Positions 30,720 through 39,860 of a DNA stretch of 64,000 bases are shown here, piece by piece. The notes beneath the pieces were generated by a model that saw nothing but the letters and a program-made list of their open reading frames with translations, did not search any database and was not told where the DNA came from. The DNA is from JAFEDN01 sp963795715 (GTDB taxonomy: Bacteria > Pseudomonadota > Gammaproteobacteria > Coxiellales > Coxiellaceae): assembly GCA_963795715.1 (NCBI GenBank), contig CAWCIY010000002.1, positions 1,116,001-1,180,000 of the forward strand, read 5' to 3'. The position numbers and the translations under genes were made by a program. Position 1 is the first letter of the stretch; each line of letters starts with the position of its first letter.

Positions 30720-33359
30720 TTAAGCCGGTAATAATAATTTCTTTAATAATTGGGATTTAAATTCAATTTTGAATTTTCCATCAGCGTTAATACCACCGAT
30801 ATGCACACCGCTGATTACTTTACCGTGCTCCATTTGTGATAAGAAATGAGCAGAAAGCTCAGGTAATAATTGTCGAGTCAGCAAGTGGTCTATGGTTCTG
30901 GCGCCACTTTCTACTTCGCGGCAGCGACCAGCAATGTACTCTAAGATCTTGGGATCGTAAGTCATTTTGACTTGGTAGTTTGACAGAACTCTATTCTGTA
31001 TTTTTTGTAGCTGTAATTCGGTAATCTTTTTCATCAAATCATCAGAGAGTGGCAAATAAGGAATCAGGCTCACTCTGGCAAGGAAAGCAGGTTTAAAAAC
31101 CTTGAGCAGTTCCGGCCTGATGGCTGCGCTTAAGCCATCCAAATTGGGAAGTGTATCAGGGTCCAAGCATAATTTGGTGATCAATTCGCTGCCGACATTA
31201 GAAGTAAGAATAATAATGGTATTTTTAAAATTAATATCTCTACCTTGTCCATCCCGTAATGTTCCTTTATCGAACACTTGATAAAATATATCCTGAACAC
31301 CAGGATGAGCCTTTTCTAATTCATCCAACAATATTAAAGAATAAGGTGAACGGCGCACAGCCTCAGTTAAAATTCCTCCTTCTCCATACCCCACATATCC
31401 TGGTGGCGAACCCAGTAGTAATGATACTTTATGCTCTTCTTTAAACTCAGACAAATTAATGACCGTCATGTTGCGTTCACTGCCATACATTAATTCCGCT
31501 AAAGCGAAAGCAGTTTCTGTTTTGCCGACACCGCTAGGCCCTACAAATAAAAATGTGCCAATGGGCTTACAAGGGTCAGCCAATTGCGCCCTGGCTGTTT
31601 GAATATTTTCAGTGATGGCTTGTAAGGCATGCCGTTGCCCCACAATACGAGCTTGCAGATTTTTTTCTAAATTAAGAATTGTGGAAACCTCTTTGCTGAT
31701 CATACGTCCCAAAGGGATACCGGTCCAGGCAGAAACCACTTCAGCAATACTTTGTGCATCTACACAATCCTGCAATAAAGGATCTTCCGCCTGCGTTTGT
31801 GCTAACTGTTCCTGAGCTTTAGACAATTTTTTTTGCAAATTTTGACCGTTATCAGTTTGCGGCTCAGTTTCTAAAAGCAGACGATACGCTCTTATTTGCT
31901 GAATTAACTCACGTTCTTTATGCCAACGCGATTCTAAAATCACCAATTTCTTCTGAAGAGCCTCTGACTCTTTGGTGAGTAAAGCCAGACGCTTAGAATG
32001 ATTCACACCAGTTAACTGCTCTCGTTTCAATAGTGCAATTTCGGAATCCAGTTCAAATAAATTGCAGCGATAATCTTCTATCAGAGCAGGCGGCTTGGAT
32101 TCACTGATGGACAGACGAGCGCAAGCAGTATCCAAAACACTGATGGCTTTATCAGGTAATTGACGATGCGTTAAATATCGACTAGACAATCGAACTGCGG
32201 CGTTTAGGGCTTCGTCTAAGACACGCACTTGGTGGTGTTTCTCCAAATTGCCGGCTAAACCACGCAACATTTTAACAGCGGTTATTTCATCGGGTTCTTC
32301 GACTTTAACTACTTGAAAGCGTCTGGCTAAAGCGGCGTCTTGTTCAAAGTATTTTTTATATTCCGCCCAAGTGGTGGCGGCGATAGTACGCAGCTCCCCT
32401 CGTGCTAGCACAGGTTTTAATAAATTGGCTGCATCGGCTTGCCCAGCTTGTCCGCCTGCACCGACCAAAGTATGGGCTTCATCTATGAATAAAATAATGG
32501 GATGAGCTGAATTTTTAACTTCATTGATGACTGACTTTAATCTGTTTTCAAACTCTCCTTTGATTCCGGCGCCCGCCTGTAATAGGCCTAAATCTAAAGT
32601 GTGAACCGCTACATTTTGTAAAGCCGGTGGAACTTGTTGTTGAGCGATCTTGAGCGCGAACCCTTCCACGACTGCAGTTTTGCCAACGCCCGGCTCACCG
32701 GTTAAAACAGGGTTATTTTGTCTTCGGCGAGTCAAGATATCGATTACCTGGCGAATTTCCTCTTCCCTGCCTATGACCGGATCAATTTGTCCCGCACGCG
32801 CCAGTGCAGTCAAGTTAATAGTAAATTGTTGTAAAGCGGCATTTTGAGCAGAGGGGTTCACAGAAGCAGTCGCCTGCCCCTGGTTTTCTATGCTATGAGT
32901 TGTTATGTTTTCTATCTCTAAACGCACGACCGCGGGATCTAAATTATGGATTCCGCCCCGTCGATTGTGGCCACCCAAAGGATTCAAATTTTCTAAATCT
33001 AGAAAAACACAAAATAGAGCGGACGAACGGATCTGCTGCCATTCATATTCTAAAGTGCTCAACAATAAAGCTTCGCGAAGTAATTCTATTAATCGCGGTG
33101 AAAATGTGGGCGCCTGCACGGAACTTATTCTGAGACGAGATAATCGCGCTGATAACTCTTTTACAAAATCACTTCGGTTTATTTGATAAAAATCTAAAAT
33201 CAAACTTAAGTCTGAATTGGATATTTCTAATAACTTAACCAACCAATGTTCAATTTCTATGCTTTCATGCTTGGAAGCGACACAAAATGCGGCTGCAGCT
33301 TCCAAACTAGTTTGGCACACATTATTTAACTTTTGCACTAAAGATTTAAGATGGCTCAT
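30720..33359 (-). CDS. tssH: Type VI secretion AAA+ ATPase TssH (ClpV)
   Basis: An 879-aa ClpB-like unfoldase that disassembles contracted TssB/C sheaths. The N domain (EAAAAFCVASKHESIEIEHWLVKLLE) precedes AAA1 with Walker A GEPGVGKTA and FIDEAHTLVGAGG. A middle coiled-coil region follows, then AAA2 with Walker A GPSGVGKTE and ILLDELEKAHPGVQDIF. VVSAWTGIPLGRMI separates them. Length and absence of a long M domain fit ClpV rather than ClpB. Its start overlaps tssG by 14 nt, making it the last gene of the tssB-tssC-tssG-tssH operon. Confidence 0.96.
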   Translation of the reverse strand: MSHLKSLVQKLNNVCQTSLEAAAAFCVASKHESIEIEHWLVKLLEISNSDLSLILDFYQINRSDFVKELSARLSRLRISSVQAPTFSPRLIELLREALLLSTLEYEWQQIRSSALFCVFLDLENLNPLGGHNRRGGIHNLDPAVVRLEIENITTHSIENQGQATASVNPSAQNAALQQFTINLTALARAGQIDPVIGREEEIRQVIDILTRRRQNNPVLTGEPGVGKTAVVEGFALKIAQQQVPPALQNVAVHTLDLGLLQAGAGIKGEFENRLKSVINEVKNSAHPIILFIDEAHTLVGAGGQAGQADAANLLKPVLARGELRTIAATTWAEYKKYFEQDAALARRFQVVKVEEPDEITAVKMLRGLAGNLEKHHQVRVLDEALNAAVRLSSRYLTHRQLPDKAISVLDTACARLSISESKPPALIEDYRCNLFELDSEIALLKREQLTGVNHSKRLALLTKESEALQKKLVILESRWHKERELIQQIRAYRLLLETEPQTDNGQNLQKKLSKAQEQLAQTQAEDPLLQDCVDAQSIAEVVSAWTGIPLGRMISKEVSTILNLEKNLQARIVGQRHALQAITENIQTARAQLADPCKPIGTFLFVGPSGVGKTETAFALAELMYGSERNMTVINLSEFKEEHKVSLLLGSPPGYVGYGEGGILTEAVRRSPYSLILLDELEKAHPGVQDIFYQVFDKGTLRDGQGRDINFKNTIIILTSNVGSELITKLCLDPDTLPNLDGLSAAIRPELLKVFKPAFLARVSLIPYLPLSDDLMKKITELQLQKIQNRVLSNYQVKMTYDPKILEYIAGRCREVESGARTIDHLLTRQLLPELSAHFLSQMEHGKVISGVHIGGINADGKFKIEFKSQLLKKLLLPA

Positions 33360-34317
33360 TTTTAAACGCTCTCAAAATGGTGTTAGCGGTATCCTGCTTC
33401 AGTTCTTGAGTCCTTAGCCAAGTATTTTGACCTAAAGCAAAAGGTTTCTTTTTATTTAATTGACACATGGGCGCCTGATCCGATTTTAAAATCAATATAA
33501 TTTCAAAACTCCACTCCATTCCAACATAGCTTAAAATCAATGCTATTAATTCTTTAAGACTTTGGCAACCCGGTAAAAATTGCAAGAAGCAATCATAATG
33601 CAGAGGTCCTAATTCTACTTTAAAAGCATGGTTGCAGTCCCAAATTCTCTGTCCTACTACGGCGCTAACACCCAATTGATTATGACTGCTGGTTTTTTTG
33701 CCCAAAACGGTGCGTTCTTTCGCTCCTAGAAAAAACCATTTGCCTTGAGACGAACGTACTTGCGTGGGTAGTCCAAAAAAATCCGCAAGAATGCTTTGTA
33801 AAATAAAAATGGATCGATGCCGGTTGGCATAAAAGCCAGCATAATAGAGTAATGTCTCCTCTTGAATGGGTGTGCGCTTTCGTAAACTGGGTGAATCATA
33901 TCCAATCAGAGCGAATAAAGACTGAGTAAATTGCCCATTTAAAAAAATTCTATTTTTTTGCCAGGCGCGATAATACAAAGACAGTAACCGATGATTAAAA
34001 AGATCTAAAAAATCTTTAAACGCAGTATCTTGAGCTTGTAACCGTTTAATGATCCATTCGGTGTAATGATGCGGCAATAATCCCACTGTGCCGTACAAAC
34101 TCAAATCCGAAGTTTGTATTTCTACTAATTTATCTGAGAGCGCTTTTACTTGTTCAATTGGTTTGCAAGGGTACCGGAAAAGCGGGGAACCAATAAAGCG
34201 CACAAGCTCCAATTGGGGATCCCCATAACTACCTAGAGCCAAAAACTCAGTTCGGGCGCGGCCCTCAATTAAACGAACCGCTTGAAAAAGTTCACAAATA
34301 CCGCTTGGTAAATTCAA
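33346..34317 (-). CDS. tssG: Type VI secretion baseplate subunit TssG (ImpH/VasB)
   Basis: A 323-aa baseplate wedge protein. LFQAVRLIEGR, VRFIGSPLFRYP and LYGTVGLLPHHYTEWIIKR are family hallmarks; the C-terminal half has the YDCFLQFLPGCQSLKELIALILSYVG block. It forms the TssF2-TssG heterotrimer. In most clusters tssF precedes tssG directly; here tssC does, 3 bp away, and tssF is 23 kb distant. A 14-nt overlap couples it to tssH. Confidence 0.92.
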   Translation of the reverse strand: MNLPSGICELFQAVRLIEGRARTEFLALGSYGDPQLELVRFIGSPLFRYPCKPIEQVKALSDKLVEIQTSDLSLYGTVGLLPHHYTEWIIKRLQAQDTAFKDFLDLFNHRLLSLYYRAWQKNRIFLNGQFTQSLFALIGYDSPSLRKRTPIQEETLLYYAGFYANRHRSIFILQSILADFFGLPTQVRSSQGKWFFLGAKERTVLGKKTSSHNQLGVSAVVGQRIWDCNHAFKVELGPLHYDCFLQFLPGCQSLKELIALILSYVGMEWSFEIILILKSDQAPMCQLNKKKPFALGQNTWLRTQELKQDTANTILRAFKNEPS

Positions 34318-34320
34318 TTC

Positions 34321-35811
34321 TTAACCCAAAGCTGGAATATTTGCCACTAAACGCAAAGTAGCGGTCAATTCTTCCAATTGTAACCAAGGTTGTAGCCATG
34401 CAATGGCTTGATAGGCACCTGGTTTTCCAGGAATCGCTTCAACCTTCACTTTAGCTCTGGCCAGCGGATATTTTGCTTTCATGGATGGACTAGAATCAAC
34501 ATTGCTGTTTACATACTGATTAATCCAGTGGTTCAGCCATTTTTCAATCTCAGGGGCTTCCATAAATGCGCCCACCTTATCTCTACCCATTACCTTCAAA
34601 TAATGAGCAAATCGTGAAGTGGCCATCACGTATGGCAACCGCGCCGAAATTGCCGCATTGGCAACATCGGCGCTATTATGGCTTGGCTTAGGATTATGAA
34701 CCGTTTGCGCACCAAAAAAGACAGCGTAGTCAGTATTCTTATAATGGCACAGCGGTAGAAATCCCAGTTTACTGAGTTCTGCCTCGCGCCGGTCAGTAAC
34801 TCCTATTTCTGTGGGACAAGTTGAATCAACATCACCGTCATCACTGATGAAATTATGCAGAGGGAGATTATCCACTCTGCCTCCGCCTTCAGCGCCACGA
34901 ATGGCAGTACACCAACCATATTGGCTAAATGCGTTAGTTAAGCGCTCAGCCAACACATAAGAAGAATTCATCCAACAATAATCTTCATGACGCAGCCGTC
35001 CCGGATTACCTTTGTCATCAAAAGGAACTTCTTGAAAATCAAATTCATCTATAATCCGAGTACTTCTGCCATAAGGCAGTCTGGCCAACACCTGCGGCAA
35101 GGTGAGAACCAAAAAGCGCGAATCAGGAGAATTCCTCAGTGCCCGCCAAGAAGCATATTCAGCGGTATCAAATATTTTGACTAGATCACGCGGTTTATTA
35201 AACGACTGCCATTCATCAAAACCAAACATTTGTGATCCAGCAGCAGAAATAAACGGACAAAAGGCAGCAGCCGCTACACTGGAAATTTTAGACAGTGTCT
35301 CAATATCATCTGGATGATTCGTGAATTGGTAATCTCCAATTAATACACCGTATGGTTCACCACCCGGCGTGCCGAATTCATTGTCATAAATTTTTTTAAA
35401 CAACTGACTCTGATCAAAATCGACCGCTTTTCGAGCGTCTTTGGCCAATTCCTCTTTCGAAATATTCAGCAATTTGACACGCAAACTGGTACTGGTTTCC
35501 GTATTACTGACCAAATGATTTAAACCACGCCAAGTTCCTTCCAGTTTTTTAAACTTCGCATGATGCATTACCTTCGCCAATTGTTTAGAAATAGTTTGAT
35601 CAATCGTTTTGATAGCTTCAGTTATGCTGCGGCTTAAGTTACTATCCCAAGTGACGGCGCCTTTTAACGCTTCCTCAGAAAGGGTTTTCAATAATTCTTC
35701 CGCTTGCGAGCGTTTGGTTTGCTTGGTAGCAGTAATTGCCTGTTCCAGTAAGCTGGTTTCAGTAGATTGTCCTAATGGATTCTCAGTTTTTCTTGAAGTA
35801 ACTTTGGTCAT
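34321..35811 (-). CDS. tssC: Type VI secretion contractile sheath large subunit TssC (VipB)
   Basis: About 496 aa. I take ATG 35811 (AAGGAAGA about 9 bases upstream); ATG 35817 is nearly as good, and the longer frame to 35910 runs inside tssB. The sheath protein signature FKKLEGTWRGLNHLVSNTET, DFDQSQLFKKIYDNEFGTPGGEPYGVLIGDY and AAAAFCPFISAAGSQMFG are present, and the C-terminal PSMKAKYPLARAKVKVEAIPGKPGAYQA is intact. It polymerises with TssB into the contractile sheath. A diverged paralogue lies at 21576-22853. Confidence 0.95.
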   Translation of the reverse strand: MTKVTSRKTENPLGQSTETSLLEQAITATKQTKRSQAEELLKTLSEEALKGAVTWDSNLSRSITEAIKTIDQTISKQLAKVMHHAKFKKLEGTWRGLNHLVSNTETSTSLRVKLLNISKEELAKDARKAVDFDQSQLFKKIYDNEFGTPGGEPYGVLIGDYQFTNHPDDIETLSKISSVAAAAFCPFISAAGSQMFGFDEWQSFNKPRDLVKIFDTAEYASWRALRNSPDSRFLVLTLPQVLARLPYGRSTRIIDEFDFQEVPFDDKGNPGRLRHEDYCWMNSSYVLAERLTNAFSQYGWCTAIRGAEGGGRVDNLPLHNFISDDGDVDSTCPTEIGVTDRREAELSKLGFLPLCHYKNTDYAVFFGAQTVHNPKPSHNSADVANAAISARLPYVMATSRFAHYLKVMGRDKVGAFMEAPEIEKWLNHWINQYVNSNVDSSPSMKAKYPLARAKVKVEAIPGKPGAYQAIAWLQPWLQLEELTATLRLVANIPALG

Positions 35812-35833
35812 GGCCATTCTTCCTTGATAGTGA

Positions 35834-36334
35834 TTATTTTTCTTTAACGCCCAATTCAGCCGAAAATTTTTGAAGCTCCTCAGTATTTTGCAAAATACGC
35901 TCCAGGACACCTTCTAATTCTTCTGAACGATCTGCTTTAGTTAATAAATCCCGCAATTTATTTCGGGTAGCAAGCAATTGATTCAAGCCCGGAATTTGAT
36001 CCGCCACACGGGCTGGTTCAAAATCTTCTATGGACTCAAATTTGAGGTTTACCTCTAATTCCGAGCCATCGTTTTTAATGACATTTTCCACACGAAATTT
36101 AACAGCAGGGGCCATGCGCTTCATGACATCATCAAAATTTTCTCTATCAATCTGGACAAACTTCCTTTCTCTTAAAGGACGCAAAGGCTCAGAGGTATCA
36201 CCAGAAAAATCGCCCAAAACGCCGACAACAAAAGGAATTTCCTTCACTACGGTAGAACCGCTGACTTCCAGTTCATATTTAATGTGAACACGAGGCTTAC
36301 GAGCACGATCTAGTTTATTGTAGATACTTTCCAT
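35834..36334 (-). CDS. tssB: Type VI secretion contractile sheath small subunit TssB (VipA)
   Basis: A 166-aa sheath protein. RKPRVHIKYELEVSGSTVVKEIPFVVGVLGDFSG and RKFVQIDRENFDDVMKRMAPAVKFRVEN are the standard TssB blocks. The C-terminal helix (LRDLLTKADRSEELEGVLERIL) interlocks with TssC. It is the first gene of the leftward operon and is divergent from tssA. A degenerate MITE terminus (CAGCAATTCCCGCC at 36354-36367) lies 20 bp before its start and could influence its promoter. Confidence 0.95.
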   Translation of the reverse strand: MESIYNKLDRARKPRVHIKYELEVSGSTVVKEIPFVVGVLGDFSGDTSEPLRPLRERKFVQIDRENFDDVMKRMAPAVKFRVENVIKNDGSELEVNLKFESIEDFEPARVADQIPGLNQLLATRNKLRDLLTKADRSEELEGVLERILQNTEELQKFSAELGVKEK

Positions 36335-36353
36335 ATATTACATTCTCCCTTTT

Positions 36354-36456
36354 CAGCAATTCCCGCCCAAGGGCGTGAACCGCTTGTTTTTGTTTATATC
36401 CTGCGCATTGGCAAAGCCACGCTCGGAATGAAGCTGATGGGTTTTTATTTTAAATC
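36354..36456. repeat. Degenerate MITE-like copy D in the tssB/tssA interval
   Basis: CAGCAATTCCCGCC at 36354-36367 matches the MITE terminus. About 90 bp later CTCGGAATGAAGCTG (about 36439-36453) looks like a decayed opposite terminus. No clear 9-bp duplication is seen. The remaining divergent interval up to 36575 contains the tssA promoter. Confidence 0.45.
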
Positions 36457-36509
36457 ATTATTCATACCTATGTCAACTAATACAGATCATCATTAATCCA
36501 AATTGTCAC

Positions 36510-36538
36510 TTTACAAGTATGATGAGCTAGTCTACTAT
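36510..36538 (+). promoter_or_regulatory. Probable tssA operon promoter
   Basis: TTTACA (36510-36515, 5 of 6) and TACTAT (36533-36538, 4 of 6) are separated by 17 bp, with the tssA start 37 bp further on. Confidence 0.45.
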
Positions 36539-36575
36539 ACAACCTTAAAAAAGGAAAATAACTAGGATAGTTGTC

Positions 36576-37592
36576 ATGCATGCAATTTTGTTTGATCACA
36601 CAATTTTATTATCCCCCATTTCTACGGAAAATCCCTCTGGACAAGATATTCGTACCGACTTTGCTCCGCTTTCCTTATATCGTCAATTGAAGCAAGCCCG
36701 TACTACAGCTAGAACAGTTGAACGCCAGTTGGTTCAGGGGACAGAGCTCGATTCTAAAGCTGATTGGAAAAGTGTTTATCAATTCTCGGTCGAAATTTTA
36801 TCAAAACAATCAAAAGATTTCGAAGTCGCCGCGTGGTTAATTGAAGCTTTATTACGGCTTCATGGCTTTGCCGGTTTAAAAGAAGGATTTAAATTCACCC
36901 ATCAATTAGTTGAAAAATTTTGGGACACTTTATACCCACTACCGGATGAAGAAGGTTTTGTTACCCGGGTTGCGGCTTTAAGTGGTTTAAATGGCGAAGA
37001 TATAGAAGGCTCTCTAATTGCACCCATTGCGCTGACTCCATTGATACAAACTCATTCGGGTTCAACATTTTCATTATGGCATTTTCAACAAACTAAAGAT
37101 AAAACAATGCTTGAAAATTTGGCTTTAGCCCTCAAAGAGATATCTGCGCAAGCGATTAATCAACAAACAAAACATATACAAGAAACCATCACTGCATTCC
37201 AAGAATTAATGAATGCGTTACAAATAAAATGTCAGGATCAAACCCCACCATCCACTCGAATATCGGAACAACTACAAGCTTGTTTAACTTATTTACAAAA
37301 AAACACGCCCTCTAACTCAACCACGGTTGCCAGCCCAACGACAGAAACCCATTCACCACCAACGACTACCGAACTCAATACTAAACTCTCTTCAAGGGAT
37401 CGGGTTTTGCAAAATTTAATCGAGGCAGCGCAGTATTTTCGAACCACTGAACCCCATTCACCTCTTCCTTATATTTTGGAGAGAGCGGTACGTTGGGGAA
37501 AAATGCCATTACCGGAACTGTTGAAAGAATTATTGCAAGATGAACAGGCCAAAAAACAACTCACTCATTTAACCGGCATTGAATTCAAATAG
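36576..37592 (+). CDS. tssA: Type VI secretion protein TssA (ImpA N-terminal domain)
   Basis: A 338-aa protein. The ImpA_N domain is recognisable in PISTENPSGQDIRTDFAPLSLYRQLKQAR, WKSVYQFSVEILSKQSKDFEVAAWLIEALLRLHGFAGLKEGF and FWDTLYPLPDEEGFVTRVAALSGL. A Thr/Pro/Ser-rich linker (about residues 245-270) leads to a C-terminal region with RDRVLQNLIEAAQYFRTTEPHSPLPYILERAVRWG, usual for the short TssA type. It primes and caps the growing tube and sheath. It heads the rightward tssA-tssM operon. Confidence 0.92.
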   Translation: MHAILFDHTILLSPISTENPSGQDIRTDFAPLSLYRQLKQARTTARTVERQLVQGTELDSKADWKSVYQFSVEILSKQSKDFEVAAWLIEALLRLHGFAGLKEGFKFTHQLVEKFWDTLYPLPDEEGFVTRVAALSGLNGEDIEGSLIAPIALTPLIQTHSGSTFSLWHFQQTKDKTMLENLALALKEISAQAINQQTKHIQETITAFQELMNALQIKCQDQTPPSTRISEQLQACLTYLQKNTPSNSTTVASPTTETHSPPTTTELNTKLSSRDRVLQNLIEAAQYFRTTEPHSPLPYILERAVRWGKMPLPELLKELLQDEQAKKQLTHLTGIEFK

Positions 37593-37604
37593 GCGCTGGA
37601 TCTT

Positions 37605-38042
37605 ATGAGTAAAACAAGATTGGAATTCAAAATTCAACCTATAAATCATGAAATTATGGATGCAAAAAAAATGGAAACCATCACCCTGACTGCAGATAAA
37701 AATCAATTTAAAATACTCTACAATCATCATTTCACAGAGTTAATAAATGGCGACCGGTTACAAATCGGAAACAATTTGGTTCATGTTTCTATTATTGAAG
37801 AAATCAAAAGCGCTAAACACTCTGAAAAAAAGTCTAGCTTTGAACACTCAGGGCATTCGTCCGAGATTGATAAAAATGATGCTCTGGCTTTTTTATATCA
37901 AAATCAAGATTCAAGTTTACTTAAACAAGATTTTGTAAAAGAAAGTAATATTTTAGATGAGCGTAGCATTATTCAAGAACAGAAAACTGGGTTTTTAAAG
38001 AATTTTTTTTCACACAAATTAAAAGCTAAGGAGTCATCATGA
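37605..38042 (+). CDS. T6SS-locus protein of unknown family
   Basis: A 145-aa charged protein without signal peptide or membrane segment. A short stretch (FTELINGDRLQIGNNLVHVSII) recalls the L-x-x-G-D-x-I-x-I-G pattern of FHA domains, but the canonical phosphothreonine-binding Arg and Ser are not visible. The second half is low-complexity, rich in Lys, Ser and Glu. It lies between tssA (12 bp) and tssJ (4-nt overlap), a place where some T6SS loci have tagH/fha. It could be a shortened FHA-like regulator; this is a weak suggestion. Confidence 0.5.
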   Translation: MSKTRLEFKIQPINHEIMDAKKMETITLTADKNQFKILYNHHFTELINGDRLQIGNNLVHVSIIEEIKSAKHSEKKSSFEHSGHSSEIDKNDALAFLYQNQDSSLLKQDFVKESNILDERSIIQEQKTGFLKNFFSHKLKAKESS

Positions 38043-38482
38043 AAAAAGGTTTAGGAATTTTAGTATTTACTATACTGACAGCCGGATGTATTAATAAAAA
38101 TCCTACTGTGACTACTCATTTGCAAGCTGCCAATTATATGAATCCTGACATTTACCATCATAGCGCGCCGGTGGTAGTCACCATTTATCAATTAAAATCG
38201 CCTACCGCTTTTCAACAAGCCAATTTTTTTGCACTGAATAACAATGCGGTAGGCGTATTGGGTGGAGATCTGTTAGACAAACAAGAAGTAGAATTAAGAC
38301 CGAAACAAGCACAAACCATCAAAATAATGCTCTTGCCCGCTACCAACTATATCGGAGTTGTTGCTGCTTTTCGTGATCCTGATCGCTCCCAATGGCGCCA
38401 GGTAGTTAAAGTTCAAGCCAACAAAAGCGCCAAATTGCAAGTTAATTTAGGGACACAAAACGTAATGGCGAAGATTAAATAA
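38039..38482 (+). CDS. tssJ: Type VI secretion outer-membrane lipoprotein TssJ
   Basis: A 147-aa lipoprotein precursor with lipobox LTAGC (Cys at residue 17) after a short signal peptide. The mature part has the transthyretin-like strand order of TssJ, with VVVTIYQLKSPTAFQQANFFAL and PATNYIGVVAAFRDPDRSQWRQVV as hallmarks. It anchors TssM to the outer membrane. Its start overlaps the upstream unknown gene by 4 nt; tssK follows after 28 bp. Confidence 0.93.
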   Translation: MKKGLGILVFTILTAGCINKNPTVTTHLQAANYMNPDIYHHSAPVVVTIYQLKSPTAFQQANFFALNNNAVGVLGGDLLDKQEVELRPKQAQTIKIMLLPATNYIGVVAAFRDPDRSQWRQVVKVQANKSAKLQVNLGTQNVMAKIK

Positions 38483-38510
38483 GTTTGGCAATTTTTTTTA
38501 AGGAGAGCTT

Positions 38511-39860
38511 ATGTCCACAACTCAAAAAGTGATTTGGTCAGAAGGAATGTTTTTACATCCACATCACTTTCAGCAACAAGATCGGCATGTAGAAGATCTT
38601 ATACAAGCACAAACTCGTCTCTTGCAGCCTTATTATTGGGGAGTGAGCGAACTTAAGATAGATGAACAGTTGCTATTGCTAGGTAAATTTGCCTTAAACG
38701 CTTGCCAAGGCGTATTACCAGACGGTACTTTTTTTAACATTCCTAGTCATGATAAGCCGCCCGCAAGCATCACTGTACCTGCAGGCACCACTAATACCAT
38801 GGTTTATTTGGGGTTGCCAAGTAAACGTGCCGGCACCCCTGAAGTGACTTTAGAAGGCGCTTCTGCCCAGGATCATGGCGCCAGATATCAAACCGAAACT
38901 GTTGAAATCAGCGACAGCAATTTTGGCTCCGAGGTTGTCACACCCCTTAAAATAGGCCGATTGCATTTGCGTTTGTTGTTATCTAAAGAAGATCATCATG
39001 GTTTTGAATGTTTAGGATTGGCGCGTATTTCCGAAGTACGTACCGACGGCAAAATTCTTTTAGATGAAAATTATCTGCCACCTTGTTTAAATATCCAGGC
39101 AATTCCAACTTTATGCCGTTTTCTGCAAGAAATACAGGGCTTAATTCATTACCGAGGCAACGTGCTGATGCAAAGAATCAGTGAGCAAGTAATGAATGGA
39201 CTTTCAGAAATTACAGATTTTTTATTGCTACAAATCGCAAATCGGTTTGAACCGCTCATACTACATCTATCTTATTTGAAAAGTTTGCACCCAGAAGAAT
39301 TTTTTAAAATACTCATTCAAATCGCAGGAGAGTTAGCCACTTTTACCAATGAACAACGCCGTCCCATAAGTATGCCAAAGTACTTACACAATGACCTACA
39401 AAGTTCTTTTCTGCCGTTGATGGCAGAGCTGCGCCGTGGTTTAAGTATAGTGATTGAAGAAAATGCACTTTCGTTAAAATTGGAAGAACATCAAGCGAAT
39501 ACTTGGATTTCAACATTGAACGATAAAACTCTGTTGGACAAAGCTACTTTCATTCTAGCAGTGAGCGCCGATATGCCTTTGGATGAATTACGCAAGCTTT
39601 TCCCTGCTCAAACAAAGACTGCACCGGCTGAAGAAATACGGCAGTTAATTCTACGCGCTCTTTCAGGTATTGATTTAATTGCCTTATCTTCTGCACCCAG
39701 ACAAATACCATTTCATGCCAACTATGTTTACTTTAGTTTTAACGAGCGCCATGCCTTTTGGCAACAACTTAAAAATTCCGCAGCCCTGGCCATTCAAATC
39801 GGCGGAGATTTTCCTGGTTTGAAAATGGAATTATGGGCCATCAAGGATAAAAACTTATGA
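38511..39860 (+). CDS. tssK: Type VI secretion baseplate subunit TssK
   Basis: A 449-aa protein. KVIWSEGMFLHPHHFQQQDRHVEDLI is the diagnostic N-terminal block, and YVYFSFNERHAFWQQLKNSAALAIQIGGDFPGLKMELWAIK is the classical C terminus. TssK trimers connect the wedge to TssL and TssM. AAGGAG precedes the ATG. It overlaps tssL by 4 nt. Confidence 0.96.
   Translation: MSTTQKVIWSEGMFLHPHHFQQQDRHVEDLIQAQTRLLQPYYWGVSELKIDEQLLLLGKFALNACQGVLPDGTFFNIPSHDKPPASITVPAGTTNTMVYLGLPSKRAGTPEVTLEGASAQDHGARYQTETVEISDSNFGSEVVTPLKIGRLHLRLLLSKEDHHGFECLGLARISEVRTDGKILLDENYLPPCLNIQAIPTLCRFLQEIQGLIHYRGNVLMQRISEQVMNGLSEITDFLLLQIANRFEPLILHLSYLKSLHPEEFFKILIQIAGELATFTNEQRRPISMPKYLHNDLQSSFLPLMAELRRGLSIVIEENALSLKLEEHQANTWISTLNDKTLLDKATFILAVSADMPLDELRKLFPAQTKTAPAEEIRQLILRALSGIDLIALSSAPRQIPFHANYVYFSFNERHAFWQQLKNSAALAIQIGGDFPGLKMELWAIKDKNL

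Noticed and set aside
35817..35910. Extended TssC start
   Set aside because: The extra residues are encoded inside the tssB reading frame and resemble no TssC; a Shine-Dalgarno is found before 35811/35817.
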